This document shows positions 17,665 to 25,728 of a stretch of DNA of 64,000 nucleotides, piece by piece. The DNA is from Betaproteobacteria bacterium (GTDB lineage: Bacteria > Pseudomonadota > Gammaproteobacteria > Burkholderiales > SG8-41). The DNA is taken from the NCBI GenBank assembly GCA_016192825.1, contig JACPTK010000035.1:1-64000 (forward strand), read 5' to 3'. The number at the start of each line of letters is the position of its first letter. Positions within the stretch are counted from its first letter, which is position 1. The notes beneath the pieces were generated by a model that was given only the letters and a program-made list of their open reading frames with translations, made no database searches and was not told where the DNA came from. The translations under genes and the position numbers were made by a program.

Positions 17665-17744
17665 GTTTCCGTCCTTTCCCCTCGGAGGGGCCGGGGAGGG
17701 GGTGGTTCATGAGGTCCGATCAATTTCGCTGACGAGCGTCAGCG

Positions 17745-18014
17745 GAACAGGGCGGGTGGCGGGGGGGGTTTTAGTGGGCCCCTTATCAAGAACCCGGGAG
17801 AGCGGGAGGTCGGGAGAGCGGGAGAGCGGGAGAGCGGTTGTGAGGCATAAGACGCTACCCGCCGCGGCCGGGTGGCGGAATGGCCGGTGACTGATCCGAT
17901 GCTCCCGGAACTGGTACTGAGTCAAGGCAACACGACGGCCAAGTTCTATGCCTGGTTGCGCCCGGGAGAATCGGGAAGGCGCCGGGCGTTCCGACAGGAC
18001 CCGGCCAGCGGCTG
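17745..18014 (+). repeat. composite dispersed element, copy 4, with 5-unit octamer VNTR
   Basis: The complete arrangement in one copy: palindrome (GCTGACGAGCGTCAGC, about 17729-17744), R2, TTATCAAGAACCC, five octamers (GGGAGAGC with one GGGAGGTC), GGTTGTGAGG, then R1 (17861-18014, inverted relative to copies 1 and 2). It marks the border between the defence-like island and the dsr region. Confidence 0.88.
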
Positions 18015-18021
18015 GCTGAAG

Positions 18022-18056
18022 TCAGAAGGCAGTAGGCAGAAGGCAGAAGGCAGAAC
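18022..18056 (+). repeat. GGCAGAA heptamer array
   Basis: GTCAGAAGGCAGTAGGCAGA and following copies give about four 7-bp units of GGCAGAA. A related inverted form (TTCTGCC, GCCTTCTGAC) occurs near 438-500 at the other end of the island. Confidence 0.7.
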
Positions 18057-18113
18057 GACTGGACCCGGCCGCCGCCCCGCTGTCCGCTTCGGGTCAAAAA
18101 AGGCCAGTTGACG

Positions 18114-18455
18114 TCAGTAGCCGCCCTTGCGCAGGCTCTCCGGCAGCCCCGCGATCTTGCCCGCCTGCTTGGACGGGTTGCCCGGGTAGAGATCGAACAG
18201 GGTCTTGTTGTCCACCTTGCGGCCTGCCCATTTTTCCTGCATCGCCTTGAGGATCGCGCGGTTGTTCGGTTGCTCGCCGTTGTGGTTGAACCAGGCGTCG
18301 CGCAGGTACTCGATCACGTCCCAGTGGTCCGGGGTGAGGGTGAGTCCCTCCGCGGCCGCGATCGCCTCCGCGACGGCCTTGTCCCAGTCGTCCTGGTTCA
18401 CCAGGTAGCCGTTCTCGGTGGCGTCAAGCGTCCTGCCGTTTACTTCGTACATCAT
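18114..18455 (-). CDS. DsrC/TusE-family protein without cysteines (RspA-like)
   Basis: A 113-residue protein with the whole DsrC/TusE fold signature (ENGYLVNQDDWDKAVAEAIA; LTPDHWDVIEYLRDAW; SKQAGKIAGLP). It contains no cysteine at all: the KQAC position reads KQAG and the C-terminal arm ends SLRKGGY instead of GCV. It cannot carry a trisulfide or persulfide, and matches the cysteine-less DsrC homologues that have been proposed as regulatory (RspA). AGGAGACAGG lies before the double ATG. It is divergent from the barrel-like protein at 18524 and next to the dsr locus. Confidence 0.85.
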   Translation of the reverse strand: MMYEVNGRTLDATENGYLVNQDDWDKAVAEAIAAAEGLTLTPDHWDVIEYLRDAWFNHNGEQPNNRAILKAMQEKWAGRKVDNKTLFDLYPGNPSKQAGKIAGLPESLRKGGY

Positions 18456-18523
18456 GGTCCTGTCTCCTGAAACCGGGGCAAAATGGGGTTGTCGAAAGAT
18501 TCTCTTACTTACGGAGCAAGCTG

Positions 18524-18916
18524 ATGTTTGAACCGATCACGCTGCCGTTCGGCGCCAAGATGCTGTTCAACACCGTGAAACTGAAGCCCGGCGTCAAGTT
18601 CGAGGACGTCGAGCTCGCGGTGGGCGAGATGTGCAACGTCGTCAAGGAGACCTACGGCGGCGACAAGGGCGGCTTCATCGCCGGCCAGGTGTTCAAGTTC
18701 TCCGGCTTCGTGTCCGACCAGGGCTCGCTCAACGCCACGCGCACCGCGGACGAGCACTACGTCATCGTCACGTACTGGCGCTCCTTCGAGGAGCACGAGC
18801 GATCGCACGCCGACGCCACCTTCACCAACAAGTTCGAGGCGCTGGCGAAGATGTGCTCCGAGACCAAGGAGCTGGGCTACGACATGTTGTGGCAGGGAGA
18901 GCCGGAAGGGCACTAG
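18524..18916 (+). CDS. small dimeric alpha/beta-barrel-like protein
   Basis: A 130-residue soluble protein starting MFEPITLPFGAKMLFNTVKL. The pattern of alternating strands and helices, with EHYVIVTYWRSFEEHERSHA, resembles antibiotic-biosynthesis-monooxygenase-like dimeric barrels, though I recognise no named family. No signal peptide. The gene stands between a cysteine-less DsrC homologue and the Cas6-like gene, so a link to sulfur metabolism is suggested only by position. A short leader (TTCTCTTACTTACGGAGCAAGC) carries GGAG before the ATG. Confidence 0.55.
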   Translation: MFEPITLPFGAKMLFNTVKLKPGVKFEDVELAVGEMCNVVKETYGGDKGGFIAGQVFKFSGFVSDQGSLNATRTADEHYVIVTYWRSFEEHERSHADATFTNKFEALAKMCSETKELGYDMLWQGEPEGH

Positions 18917-18990
18917 CGCGCTGACTTGTCCCATTTCAATTTTGGCTTCGGCGGACACGGTTTGTTTGATCCGTTCTTGCGCGCTACCGT

Positions 18991-19674
18991 TTAGTCCAGC
19001 CGGGCGCGCAGGTCGCCGATTGCCTTATGGGGGATAAACAGGCCGCAGCCGAGCTTGCGTTCGGCGCCCAGCCCCGTTTTTTGCAGCAGCAACGATTGTT
19101 CGACCGTGAGACCGGCGAGCATCAGACTGCGGGTTTGAAGCGTGCACCCCGGCGTCGCGATCGAGGTCATCCGGCCGCACAGCATTTCTCCGGGCTGAAT
19201 GCCGAGCGCGTCGAGCTCGCCCGCGGCCGCGGCCACGAAAGCGGGTTCGTCGCCCTCGGCGGCGAGAACGACGCAACGCGAGAACAGCGTCGTGATTCGC
19301 GACAGGGGCCGCAGCGTGATCCTGTCGACGCGCAACGGCCGGCCCGCGACGTGCAGGGTACGGCCGAGCAAGGCAGCGGCGTCGTCCAGCCGGTGCCGGG
19401 GAAGTCGCAGCACGAGCTTGGCGCGATGCGACAGCTGCAGCAGGGCGTCCGCGCCCTCGGGGCGCATCCAGCCGCTCGCCGAAGCCGCGCCATGCACGGT
19501 GTGCAGGCCGGCGTGCGGCTCCTGCGCGAACCAGGGCAGCGCCTCCTGAATCGCCTGCTGCAGCGCATACGCGTGGTCGACCGGCAGGCAGCGGCAAACA
19601 ATCGCGAACACCGCGTCCACGATATCGCCGGGAACGGCCTGTTCCGCGGCGGCGCTGTCTGTTTCCTGGAGCAT
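18991..19674 (-). CDS. Cas6/Cmx6-like protein
   Basis: 227 residues from an ATG at 19674. It resembles type I-MYXAN Cas6/Cmx6: IVDAVFAIVCRCLPVDHAYA, ALPWFA, HTVHGAASASGWMRPEG, LVLRLPRHRLDDA, TRSLMLAGLTVEQSLLLQ, and the C-terminal G-rich loop KTGLGAERKLGCGLFIPHKAI. Cas6 enzymes cut CRISPR precursor RNA using a ferredoxin-like fold. No other cas gene or CRISPR array is present; the gene is the last of a three-gene minus-strand set beside dsrA. Either a Cas6-fold protein has been recruited to a sulfur-linked task, or the name is a family-level artefact. The G-rich loop is retained. Confidence 0.75.
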   Translation of the reverse strand: MLQETDSAAAEQAVPGDIVDAVFAIVCRCLPVDHAYALQQAIQEALPWFAQEPHAGLHTVHGAASASGWMRPEGADALLQLSHRAKLVLRLPRHRLDDAAALLGRTLHVAGRPLRVDRITLRPLSRITTLFSRCVVLAAEGDEPAFVAAAAGELDALGIQPGEMLCGRMTSIATPGCTLQTRSLMLAGLTVEQSLLLQKTGLGAERKLGCGLFIPHKAIGDLRARLD

Positions 19675-19682
19675 CGTGCCCT

Positions 19683-20405
19683 TCAGTCCACGGGCAGCGC
19701 GGCCTGGAGGGCCTCGCGGTCGAACCACCAGTCGTTCTGCACCAGCACGTCGACCACGTTCCGCAGGCGCGGCAGGAACAGCGCCGGGTCGTTCAGCTCC
19801 ATGTCCTCGATCCACTGGTTGAAGTCCTGCTGCCCTTCGACGCCGCTGTGCCGGCGCGCCACCGTGGCGAGCACCTGATTGGTGTAGATGAGCAGGTGCT
19901 CGCGCTGCGGCTCCCGGGCGCGCAGATCCGCGAGGTAGTACGCCATGACGGCAGCAACCGCCGCGCCGTCGGCGTCGGGCGGTGTCTCATCGACCACGTG
20001 CTGCAGCAGCGCGACGCTCAGCTCGGGGTCGACCGGGTAGGTCACGGCAAGCCAGATGCCCTGGCCGAGCGCGGCGAGCGACTGCGGCTGGTCGCAGAGG
20101 AACAGGATGTCGCAGGCCTGCGCCGCGCCTTCCCAGGCCTGCTCGGCCAGATAAAGGTCGAATGCCTCGCGCGCCGCCGCCCAGGCTTCCGGCCGTTGCT
20201 CGAGCCGCACGAGGGCGCGGCCGAGTTGCAGCAGCAGGTCGGCGCGGCGCAGCGTCTCGGCCTGCGGCGCAAGCTCGGCGAGCTGCTCGCGCAGGTCGGC
20301 GACCAGGCGCTTGAGCATCCCGGTCGATTCCTTCGCATCCTCACTGCTGTCGGCGTTGCCGACGGCGGGATCTTCCTTGATGTACTTGAGCGGGATGTAC
20401 TTCAT
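19683..20405 (-). CDS. helical-repeat protein of unknown function
   Basis: 240 residues starting MKYIPLKYIKEDPAVGNA. The body is almost entirely amphipathic helices of TPR-like length (LLLQLGRALVRLEQRPEAWA, then AREAFDLYL; EGAAQACDILFLCDQP), ending in an acidic/aromatic tail. No catalytic motif or signal peptide. Its ATG overlaps the stop of the TauD-like gene (ATGA) and its stop is 8 nt before the Cas6-like start, so the three are co-translated. It may be a scaffold. I do not recognise a named family. Confidence 0.6.
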   Translation of the reverse strand: MKYIPLKYIKEDPAVGNADSSEDAKESTGMLKRLVADLREQLAELAPQAETLRRADLLLQLGRALVRLEQRPEAWAAAREAFDLYLAEQAWEGAAQACDILFLCDQPQSLAALGQGIWLAVTYPVDPELSVALLQHVVDETPPDADGAAVAAVMAYYLADLRAREPQREHLLIYTNQVLATVARRHSGVEGQQDFNQWIEDMELNDPALFLPRLRNVVDVLVQNDWWFDREALQAALPVD

Positions 20406-21304
20406 GCCGGGGCGATGCAATCCGAGTAGCGCGCGCGATACACGAGCCGCCCCGGCGCGGGCGCGGGGTCGTCCGTGAATGCGCTGCGATCGTGCAGCAC
20501 GTTGTTGCACACCAGGCCTTGCCCGCCCTCGAGTCGCAGCGTGAAGACGTAGGGCGAGTCCGAGTCGAGGATTCCCTTCAGGAATTGCACCGCCGCCTGC
20601 GAGGCCTCGTCCGCGCGCCATTCGATGCTGCGCGTGCGCGCGGTGTAGCGCATGTGCAGCGCGCCGCCGTCGCTGGAGAAGACCGGTCCAGTCTGCGCCG
20701 GCCGCGGGGCCGCGGGGTCCTCTTCGTTGGCCGGAATGGTCATGGCGTCGGGCGCCGAGAGCGCCCTCACGTACTCGGGGTCGGCGTCGCGCAGCAGTAT
20801 GTAGGCGATTTCCGGATCGAGCAGGCGGTTCTCCCCACCGGCGGCGGCGGGCCGCACGCAATGCAGGATGAAGGCGTGGATGCGCTCGCCCGGGGCGTTG
20901 TAGTAGCCGTCGGTGTGCCAGAGCAGCCGCCGGTTGGAGTATGGAATGTAGCCGCGCGCAGACTTGTCAGGCGCCACCTCGAGCGAGCTGATGCCGTCCT
21001 CGTCCGCAAGCGGGTTGGCCTGCAGGCGCTCAAGACCGAGGCGCGCGCCGAGGCGGCGCGGGATGTCCTTGTCGGCGAGGCCGGCGAGCGGGCTCGCATA
21101 GACGGCCATGTTCGCTGCGGCGCACACGCGCCGGATCTCCGCGGCCTCGGCTGCGCTCAGGTTGCGCGGATCGCGCACCTCCACGATCAGGTCCTCGGCG
21201 CGGCGCGGATAGCGCGCGAGCTTGCGCTCGCGCCAGCGCAGATAAGCCTGCGCGCGCTCGAGCGCGAACGGGGATTCGAGGATGTCGGGCGGGGCGGTGA
21301 TCAA
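20402..21304 (-). CDS. TauD/TfdA-family Fe(II)/2-oxoglutarate dioxygenase
   Basis: A 300-residue protein. LLWHTDGYYNAPGERIHAFI carries the iron-binding HxD pair, and LVCNNVLHDRSAF supplies the distal His with the Arg that binds 2-oxoglutarate, so the catalytic set is complete. Such enzymes hydroxylate sulfonates, amino acids or other small molecules; the substrate here cannot be told. The start appears to be TTG (21304); no ATG gives the full domain. It heads the divergent minus-strand set (dioxygenase, helical protein, Cas6-like) opposite dsrA. Confidence 0.75.
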   Translation of the reverse strand: MITAPPDILESPFALERAQAYLRWRERKLARYPRRAEDLIVEVRDPRNLSAAEAAEIRRVCAAANMAVYASPLAGLADKDIPRRLGARLGLERLQANPLADEDGISSLEVAPDKSARGYIPYSNRRLLWHTDGYYNAPGERIHAFILHCVRPAAAGGENRLLDPEIAYILLRDADPEYVRALSAPDAMTIPANEEDPAAPRPAQTGPVFSSDGGALHMRYTARTRSIEWRADEASQAAVQFLKGILDSDSPYVFTLRLEGGQGLVCNNVLHDRSAFTDDPAPAPGRLVYRARYSDCIAPA

Positions 21305-21590
21305 GGCGCGTGGCCGGAGTCAGGTATCGAGGAAACAGAAGGTAGCGCATCGGCGCGGCGCTGAGGACGCCCGGCGCCGCGGCCGGCCGGCCTCCCCGGA
21401 GCCGGCGGGAGCGCAATCGTCATCAGCCAACCTTATGAAAGAAGGTGAATTTTGCGATGCCCCTGCGCAGCGTATATCTCCAAAGGGAGAGGTGGCTTGC
21501 GCCGCGACTATCCCAAAAGACCCCGGAGTCGCACGGGAATGCGTCGTTACACTACCGGGATTCGACGTTTGCCCCGTCTGGAGGAGACCC
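21305..21590 (+). other. dsrA upstream region
   Basis: The spacer between the divergent dioxygenase gene and dsrA holds no ORF of note. It must carry the dsr promoter. The best guess is TTGCGA (21452) with TATATC (21473), spacer only 15 bp, so this is weak. GGAGGAG lies just before the dsrA ATG. Confidence 0.35.
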
Positions 21591-22898
21591 ATGTCGGACG
21601 CGCCCAAGCAGCAGCCCAAGAACCCGGAGCGGCACAGCACCTACGTTCCGAAAGAGAAAAAGTCGAGCAAGCCGTTTCATCCGACGCCCATGCTCGACCA
21701 GCTCGAAAGCGGCCCGTGGCCGAGTTTCGTCACCGGGCTGAAGCGCCTGGCGCACGGGAACAACATGATGGTCGATCTGCTCGGCCAGCTCGAGCATTCC
21801 TACAAGACGCGCCTCGGTTACTGGAAGGGCGGCACGGTGTCGGTGTTCGGCTATGGCGGAGGCATCATCCCGCGCTTCTCGGAAGTCGCGAGCCTGTTCC
21901 CGGAGTCCAAGGAGTTCCACACGCTGCGCGTGCAGCCGCCGGCCGGCAACCACTACACCACGAAGCTGCTGCGCCGGCTGTCGAACTCCTGGAACAAGTG
22001 GGGCTCCGGGCTGATCGCGTTTCACGGCCAGACCGGCAACATCATGTTCATCGGCGCGACCACCGAGAACACCCAGCATTTCTTCGACGAGATCAACGAG
22101 TACGGTTTCGATCTGGGCGGCGCGGGCCCCTGCGTGCGAACCGCCATGTCGTGCGTGGGCGCGGCGCGCTGCGAGCAGTCGTGCGCGAACGAGCACCGCA
22201 TCCACCGCACGCTGGTCAACAATTTCATCGACGACATGCACCGCCCGGCGCTGCCCTACAAGTTCAAGTTCAAGGTCTCAGGCTGTCCGAACGACTGCAT
22301 GAACTCCATCCAGCGCGCCGACTTCGCCGTGATCGGCACCTGGCGCGACGACATGCAGGTCGACCAGAAGGGCGTCAAGGCGTATGTCGAGAGCCATGGC
22401 CGCAAGTACACGATCGACAACGTGATCGCGCGCTGCCCCACCAAGGCGCTGTCCCTGAACGACGACGACACCCTCGAGGTCGACAACAGGAGCTGCGTGC
22501 GCTGCATGCACTGCATCAACGTCATGACCAAGGCGCTCAAGCCCGGCAAGGACCGCGGCATCACGCTCCTCATCGGCGGCAAGCGCACCCTCAAGATCGG
22601 CGACACCATGGGCACGGTGATCGTGCCGTTCATGAAGATGGAGACCGACGAGGACTACGAAAAGCTGCGCCAGCTCGCCGCAACAGTGATCGATTTCTGG
22701 GCGGAGAACGGCCTGGAGCACGAGCGCTGCGGCGAGATGATCGAGCGCATCGGCCTCGCGAACTTCCTGGAGGGCATCGGCGTGGAGGTCGATCCCAACA
22801 TGATCGCCCATCCGCGCACCAGCTCCTACGTGCGCCTGGACGACTGGGACCAGGAAGCGCAGAAGTGGATCGAGCGCAAGAAGCAGGCGGTCGCCTAG
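21591..22898 (+). CDS. dsrA: dissimilatory sulfite reductase alpha subunit (reverse type)
   Basis: 435 residues. Siroheme/[4Fe-4S] ligation is shown by SCVGAARCEQSC and CPNDCMNS, and the inserted ferredoxin domain by ARCPTKAL and SCVRCMHCIN. In sulfur oxidisers DsrAB works in reverse, oxidising sulfane sulfur delivered by DsrC to sulfite in the cytoplasm. The ATG at 21591 has GGAGGAG 5 nt upstream. Gene order dsrABEFHCMKLJOPNR and the presence of dsrEFH and dsrL mark this as the oxidative type. The stop codon is the TAG of a dispersed repeat element that fills the dsrA-dsrB spacer, an unusual interruption. Confidence 0.95.
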   Translation: MSDAPKQQPKNPERHSTYVPKEKKSSKPFHPTPMLDQLESGPWPSFVTGLKRLAHGNNMMVDLLGQLEHSYKTRLGYWKGGTVSVFGYGGGIIPRFSEVASLFPESKEFHTLRVQPPAGNHYTTKLLRRLSNSWNKWGSGLIAFHGQTGNIMFIGATTENTQHFFDEINEYGFDLGGAGPCVRTAMSCVGAARCEQSCANEHRIHRTLVNNFIDDMHRPALPYKFKFKVSGCPNDCMNSIQRADFAVIGTWRDDMQVDQKGVKAYVESHGRKYTIDNVIARCPTKALSLNDDDTLEVDNRSCVRCMHCINVMTKALKPGKDRGITLLIGGKRTLKIGDTMGTVIVPFMKMETDEDYEKLRQLAATVIDFWAENGLEHERCGEMIERIGLANFLEGIGVEVDPNMIAHPRTSSYVRLDDWDQEAQKWIERKKQAVA

Positions 22899-23070
22899 GA
22901 GTTTGTCGGACTTACGTCGGACAAACCCCTTATGCAAAACCGCCCGCACGAAAACGGGAGCAAAAGTCGGCGAAGTCCTCGTTTCCAACCTGCCCGCATG
23001 CCCATCGGAGGCCCATAGGGGTGGTTTCCCCGGGTTTCGTACTAATTCCCCGGGCGGTTTTGCTGCTAGG
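22896..23070 (+). repeat. MITE-like dispersed element, copy 1 (in dsrA-dsrB spacer)
   Basis: Starts in the dsrA stop (CTAGGAGTTTGTCGG, hairpin with CCGACAAACCCC) and carries the terminal inverted repeat GCAAAACCGCC..GGCGGTTTTGC. The middle aligns with copies at 34356, 39930 and 63294. Its second hairpin is reduced to TGCTAGG. It lengthens the dsrAB spacer to 205 bp, whereas the other dsr genes are nearly contiguous. Confidence 0.85.
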
Positions 23071-23103
23071 TATCGCCGGGCATCGTATTTCGAGGAGGTG
23101 GCA

Positions 23104-24201
23104 GTGGCACAAGCACAGGTAGCGGTGGAAAAGAAGCAGATGCGCCCGCCGATCGAGAGCGGCTGTCCCGACGGCATGCAGTACATGCATCCGCTGATGA
23201 TCAAGAACTTCGGCAACTGGAAGTACCACGACCGGCCCCGTCCGGGGGTGCTGCACCACGTCGCCTACTCGGGAGACGAGATCTGGACGGTACGCGTCGG
23301 CACCCAGCGCCAGCTCGGGCCCTACGAGATCAACCTCCTGTGCGACATCATCGACCAGTACGGCGAGGGCTACGTGCGCTTCACCATCCGCTCGAACATG
23401 GAGGTCATGGTTTCCAAGTGGGAGAAGGTCGGCCCGCTGATCCAGGCCTTCAACGACGCAGGCTACCCGGTCGGCGGCACCGGCAACTCGGTCACCATGA
23501 TCTCGCACACCCAGGGCTGGCTGCACTGCGACATCCCCGGCACCGACGCCTCGGGCGTGGTGAAGTCGCTGATGGACGAACTGTACGAGGAGTTCATCAA
23601 GGAGGAGATGCCCAACCGCGTGCACATCACCACCTCGTGCTGCCAGATCAACTGCGGCGGCCAGGGCGACATCGCGATCAACGTGCAGCACACCAAGCCG
23701 CCGAAGATCAACCACGATCTGGTCGCCAACGTGTGCGAGCGGCCTTCGGTCGTGGCGCGCTGCCCCGTGGCGGCGATCCGTCCGGCGATCGTGAACGGCA
23801 AGCCCTCGCTCGAAGTGGACGAGAAGAAATGCATCTGCTGCGGCGCGTGCTACCCGCCGTGCCCGCCGATGCAGATCAACGATCCGGTGCACTCGAAGCT
23901 CGCCATCTGGGTGGGGGGCAAGAATTCCAACGCCCGCTCCAAGCCGATGTTCCAGAAACTGGTGGCGGCCGGCTTACCCAACAATCCGCCGCGCTGGCCC
24001 GAGGTCGCCGCGGTGGTGAAGAAGATCCTCTACACCTACAAGAAGGATGCGCGCGACTGGGAACGCGTCGGCGACTGGGTGGAGCGCATCGGCTGGCCGA
24101 GGTTCTTCGAGCTGACCGGGCTGCCGTTCACCAAGTTCCACATCGACAACTGGCGCGGGGCGCGCAACAGCCTCAACGCCTCGGCCCACATCCGTTTCTG
24201 A
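23104..24201 (+). CDS. dsrB: dissimilatory sulfite reductase beta subunit (reverse type)
   Basis: 365 residues from a GTG with GAGGAGGTG just upstream. TTSCCQINCGGQGDIAIN is the siroheme-cluster region and CICCGACYPPCPPM the ferredoxin [4Fe-4S] site, following ARCPVAAIRP. It forms the alpha2-beta2 enzyme with DsrA and contacts DsrC. The long frame upstream of the GTG runs through the repeat element and was not taken as coding. Confidence 0.95.
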   Translation: MAQAQVAVEKKQMRPPIESGCPDGMQYMHPLMIKNFGNWKYHDRPRPGVLHHVAYSGDEIWTVRVGTQRQLGPYEINLLCDIIDQYGEGYVRFTIRSNMEVMVSKWEKVGPLIQAFNDAGYPVGGTGNSVTMISHTQGWLHCDIPGTDASGVVKSLMDELYEEFIKEEMPNRVHITTSCCQINCGGQGDIAINVQHTKPPKINHDLVANVCERPSVVARCPVAAIRPAIVNGKPSLEVDEKKCICCGACYPPCPPMQINDPVHSKLAIWVGGKNSNARSKPMFQKLVAAGLPNNPPRWPEVAAVVKKILYTYKKDARDWERVGDWVERIGWPRFFELTGLPFTKFHIDNWRGARNSLNASAHIRF

Positions 24202-24227
24202 GCGTGGGCGAGGATGAGAGTCGGGGC

Positions 24228-24620
24228 ATGAAGTTCGGCATCCTGGTCAATGAAGGGCCGTATACCCACGAGGCCTCGGACACGGCTTACCAGTTCGTCA
24301 AGGCCGCGCTCGCGAAGGGGCACGAGATCTATCGCGTGTTCTTCTATCACGACGGCGTGAACAACGGCACGCGCCTTACCGTGCCGCCGCAGGACGAGCG
24401 CAACGTCGTCAAGCGCTGGAGCGATCTCGCCGCGCAGCACAAGCTCGACCTCGTGGTGTGCATCGCCGCCGCGCAGCGCCGCGGACTCATGGACGCAGCC
24501 GAGGCCAAGCGCAACGGCAAGGACGCCGACAACATCGCGCCGGGGTTCCGCATTTCGGGCCTGGGCCAGCTCATCGAAGCCGGCATCCAGGCCGACCGCC
24601 TGGTGGTTTTCGGCGGTTGA
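24228..24620 (+). CDS. dsrE: DsrE sulfurtransferase subunit
   Basis: 130 residues, MKFGILVNEGPYTHEASDTA onward. Cys78 in LDLVVCIAAAQRRG sits at the active-site position known from Allochromatium DsrE. DsrEFH is a hetero-hexamer that carries sulfane sulfur from TusA/rhodanese donors to DsrC. Its presence distinguishes oxidative from reductive dsr systems. The gene follows dsrB by 26 nt and precedes dsrF by 11 nt. Confidence 0.93.
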   Translation: MKFGILVNEGPYTHEASDTAYQFVKAALAKGHEIYRVFFYHDGVNNGTRLTVPPQDERNVVKRWSDLAAQHKLDLVVCIAAAQRRGLMDAAEAKRNGKDADNIAPGFRISGLGQLIEAGIQADRLVVFGG

Positions 24621-24631
24621 AGGAGCAAAAA

Positions 24632-25015
24632 ATGACACAGGAGACCCAGGTCCGCGTCAGCAAGAAGTTCCTGTACGTGAACCGCAAGGCGCCCTATGGA
24701 ACGATCTACGCGCTCGAGTCGCTCGAAGTGGTGCTGATCGGCGCGGCGTTCGAGCAGGACGTGAGCCTCGCATTTGTGGGCGACGGCGTCTACCAGTTGA
24801 CCAAGGGCCAGGACACCAAGGGGCTCGAGATGAAGAACTTCTCGCCGACCTTCCGCGCGCTGGAAGACTACGACGTCACCAAGCTCTACGTGGAGAAGGA
24901 AGCGCTTGAGGCGCGCGGGCTGCTCGAGGCCGACCTGGTGGTGCCCGTCGAGGTGGTGAGCGCGCAGCGCATGGCCGAGATCATGGAAGCCCAGGACGTG
25001 ATCCTGAGCTTCTGA
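24632..25015 (+). CDS. dsrF: DsrF, DsrEFH complex subunit
   Basis: 127 residues, DsrE-fold (ESLEVVLIGAAFEQDVSLAF, then VGDGVYQL, a signature of DsrF/TusC). No cysteine occurs at the DsrE active-site position, in keeping with a structural role in the complex. AAGGAGC lies before the ATG. The gene is between dsrE and dsrH with spacers under 15 nt. Confidence 0.92.
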   Translation: MTQETQVRVSKKFLYVNRKAPYGTIYALESLEVVLIGAAFEQDVSLAFVGDGVYQLTKGQDTKGLEMKNFSPTFRALEDYDVTKLYVEKEALEARGLLEADLVVPVEVVSAQRMAEIMEAQDVILSF

Positions 25016-25017
25016 GG

Positions 25018-25326
25018 ATGGGAAACGTGCTGCATACCGTCAACAAGTCGCCGTTCGACCACAGGGCCCTGGAGACCTGCCTGAAGTTCGCCCGGCAGGG
25101 CAGCGCGGTGCTGCTGATTGAGGACGGCGTGTACGCGGCGGCCAGGGACACGGCCGTCTCCAAGCAGGTGCAGGAGGCGCTGAAGAGCGTGTCGATCTAC
25201 GCGCTCAAGCCCGACGTCGAGGCGCGAGGCATGCAGAACCGGGTGATGGACGGCGTTCGCCTGGTGGACTACGGGGGGTTCGTTGACCTCGTGGCGGAGC
25301 ACAACGCCGTGCAATCCTGGCTTTGA
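25018..25326 (+). CDS. dsrH: DsrH, DsrEFH complex subunit
   Basis: 102 residues with the DsrH/TusB pattern: MGNVLHTVNKSPFDHRALET, AVLLIEDGVYAA, VRLVDYGGFVDLVAEHNAVQ, ending SWL. Completes the sulfur-relay hexamer. The frame contains only one Cys (ALETCLKF), not at the classic TusB/DsrH active position. Starts 3 nt after dsrF. Confidence 0.92.
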   Translation: MGNVLHTVNKSPFDHRALETCLKFARQGSAVLLIEDGVYAAARDTAVSKQVQEALKSVSIYALKPDVEARGMQNRVMDGVRLVDYGGFVDLVAEHNAVQSWL

Positions 25327-25346
25327 CCCTTAGAGGAAACCACGAC

Positions 25347-25679
25347 ATGCCTATCGAAGTGAGCGGCAAGACCATCGAAACCGACGAGGAAGGCTATCTC
25401 GCGAACCGCGCCGACTGGAACGAGGAGGTGGCGAAGGAAATGGCGCGCCTAGACAGCTGCGACCTGGGCGAGAACCACTGGGAAGTGATCAACTTCCTGC
25501 GCGAGTACTACGACGAGTACCAGATCGCGCCGGCGGTGCGCGTGCTGACCAAGGCCATCGGCAAGAAGCTCGGCGCGGACAAGGGCAACAGCAAGTATCT
25601 CTACGAGCTGTTCCCGTACGGCCCCGCCAAGCAGGCCTGCAAGTACGCGGGGCTGCCCAAGCCGACCGGCTGCGTGTAG
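25347..25679 (+). CDS. dsrC: DsrC sulfur carrier protein with both redox cysteines
   Basis: 110 residues ending FPYGPAKQACKYAGLPKPTG then CV: Cys98 and the penultimate Cys109 are the two conserved cysteines of true DsrC, whose trisulfide form links DsrAB to the DsrMKJOP membrane complex. Start MPIEVSGKTIETDEEGYLAN. AGAGGAAACC precedes the ATG. Its TAG stop coincides with the start of a hairpin of the dispersed TGTCGG family. Two divergent paralogues occur in the window (18114 and 33698). Confidence 0.95.
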   Translation: MPIEVSGKTIETDEEGYLANRADWNEEVAKEMARLDSCDLGENHWEVINFLREYYDEYQIAPAVRVLTKAIGKKLGADKGNSKYLYELFPYGPAKQACKYAGLPKPTGCV

Positions 25680-25714
25680 CAGCCTGTCAGAGCTTCACGT
25701 CCGACAGGCTGCTA
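25678..25714. repeat. solitary TGTCGG-family hairpin after dsrC
   Basis: AGCAGCCTGTC pairs with GACAGGCTGCT over 11 bp. The outer sequence is the same as the right-hand hairpin of the MITE-like elements at 34.5, 40.1 and 63.3 kb. It lies between dsrC and dsrM and could attenuate or terminate transcription, or protect the upstream mRNA end. Confidence 0.8.
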
Positions 25715-25728
25715 GGGTGGAGTAAGCG

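Noticed and set aside
17861-17900. tRNA-Leu-like opening (GCCGGGTGGCGGAATGG)
   Set aside because: No anticodon arm, T-arm or acceptor closure follows; the sequence is part of the R1 repeat present three times.
18991-19674. Active CRISPR-Cas system around the Cas6-like gene
   Set aside because: No repeat-spacer array, Cas1/2 or effector gene was seen in the window.
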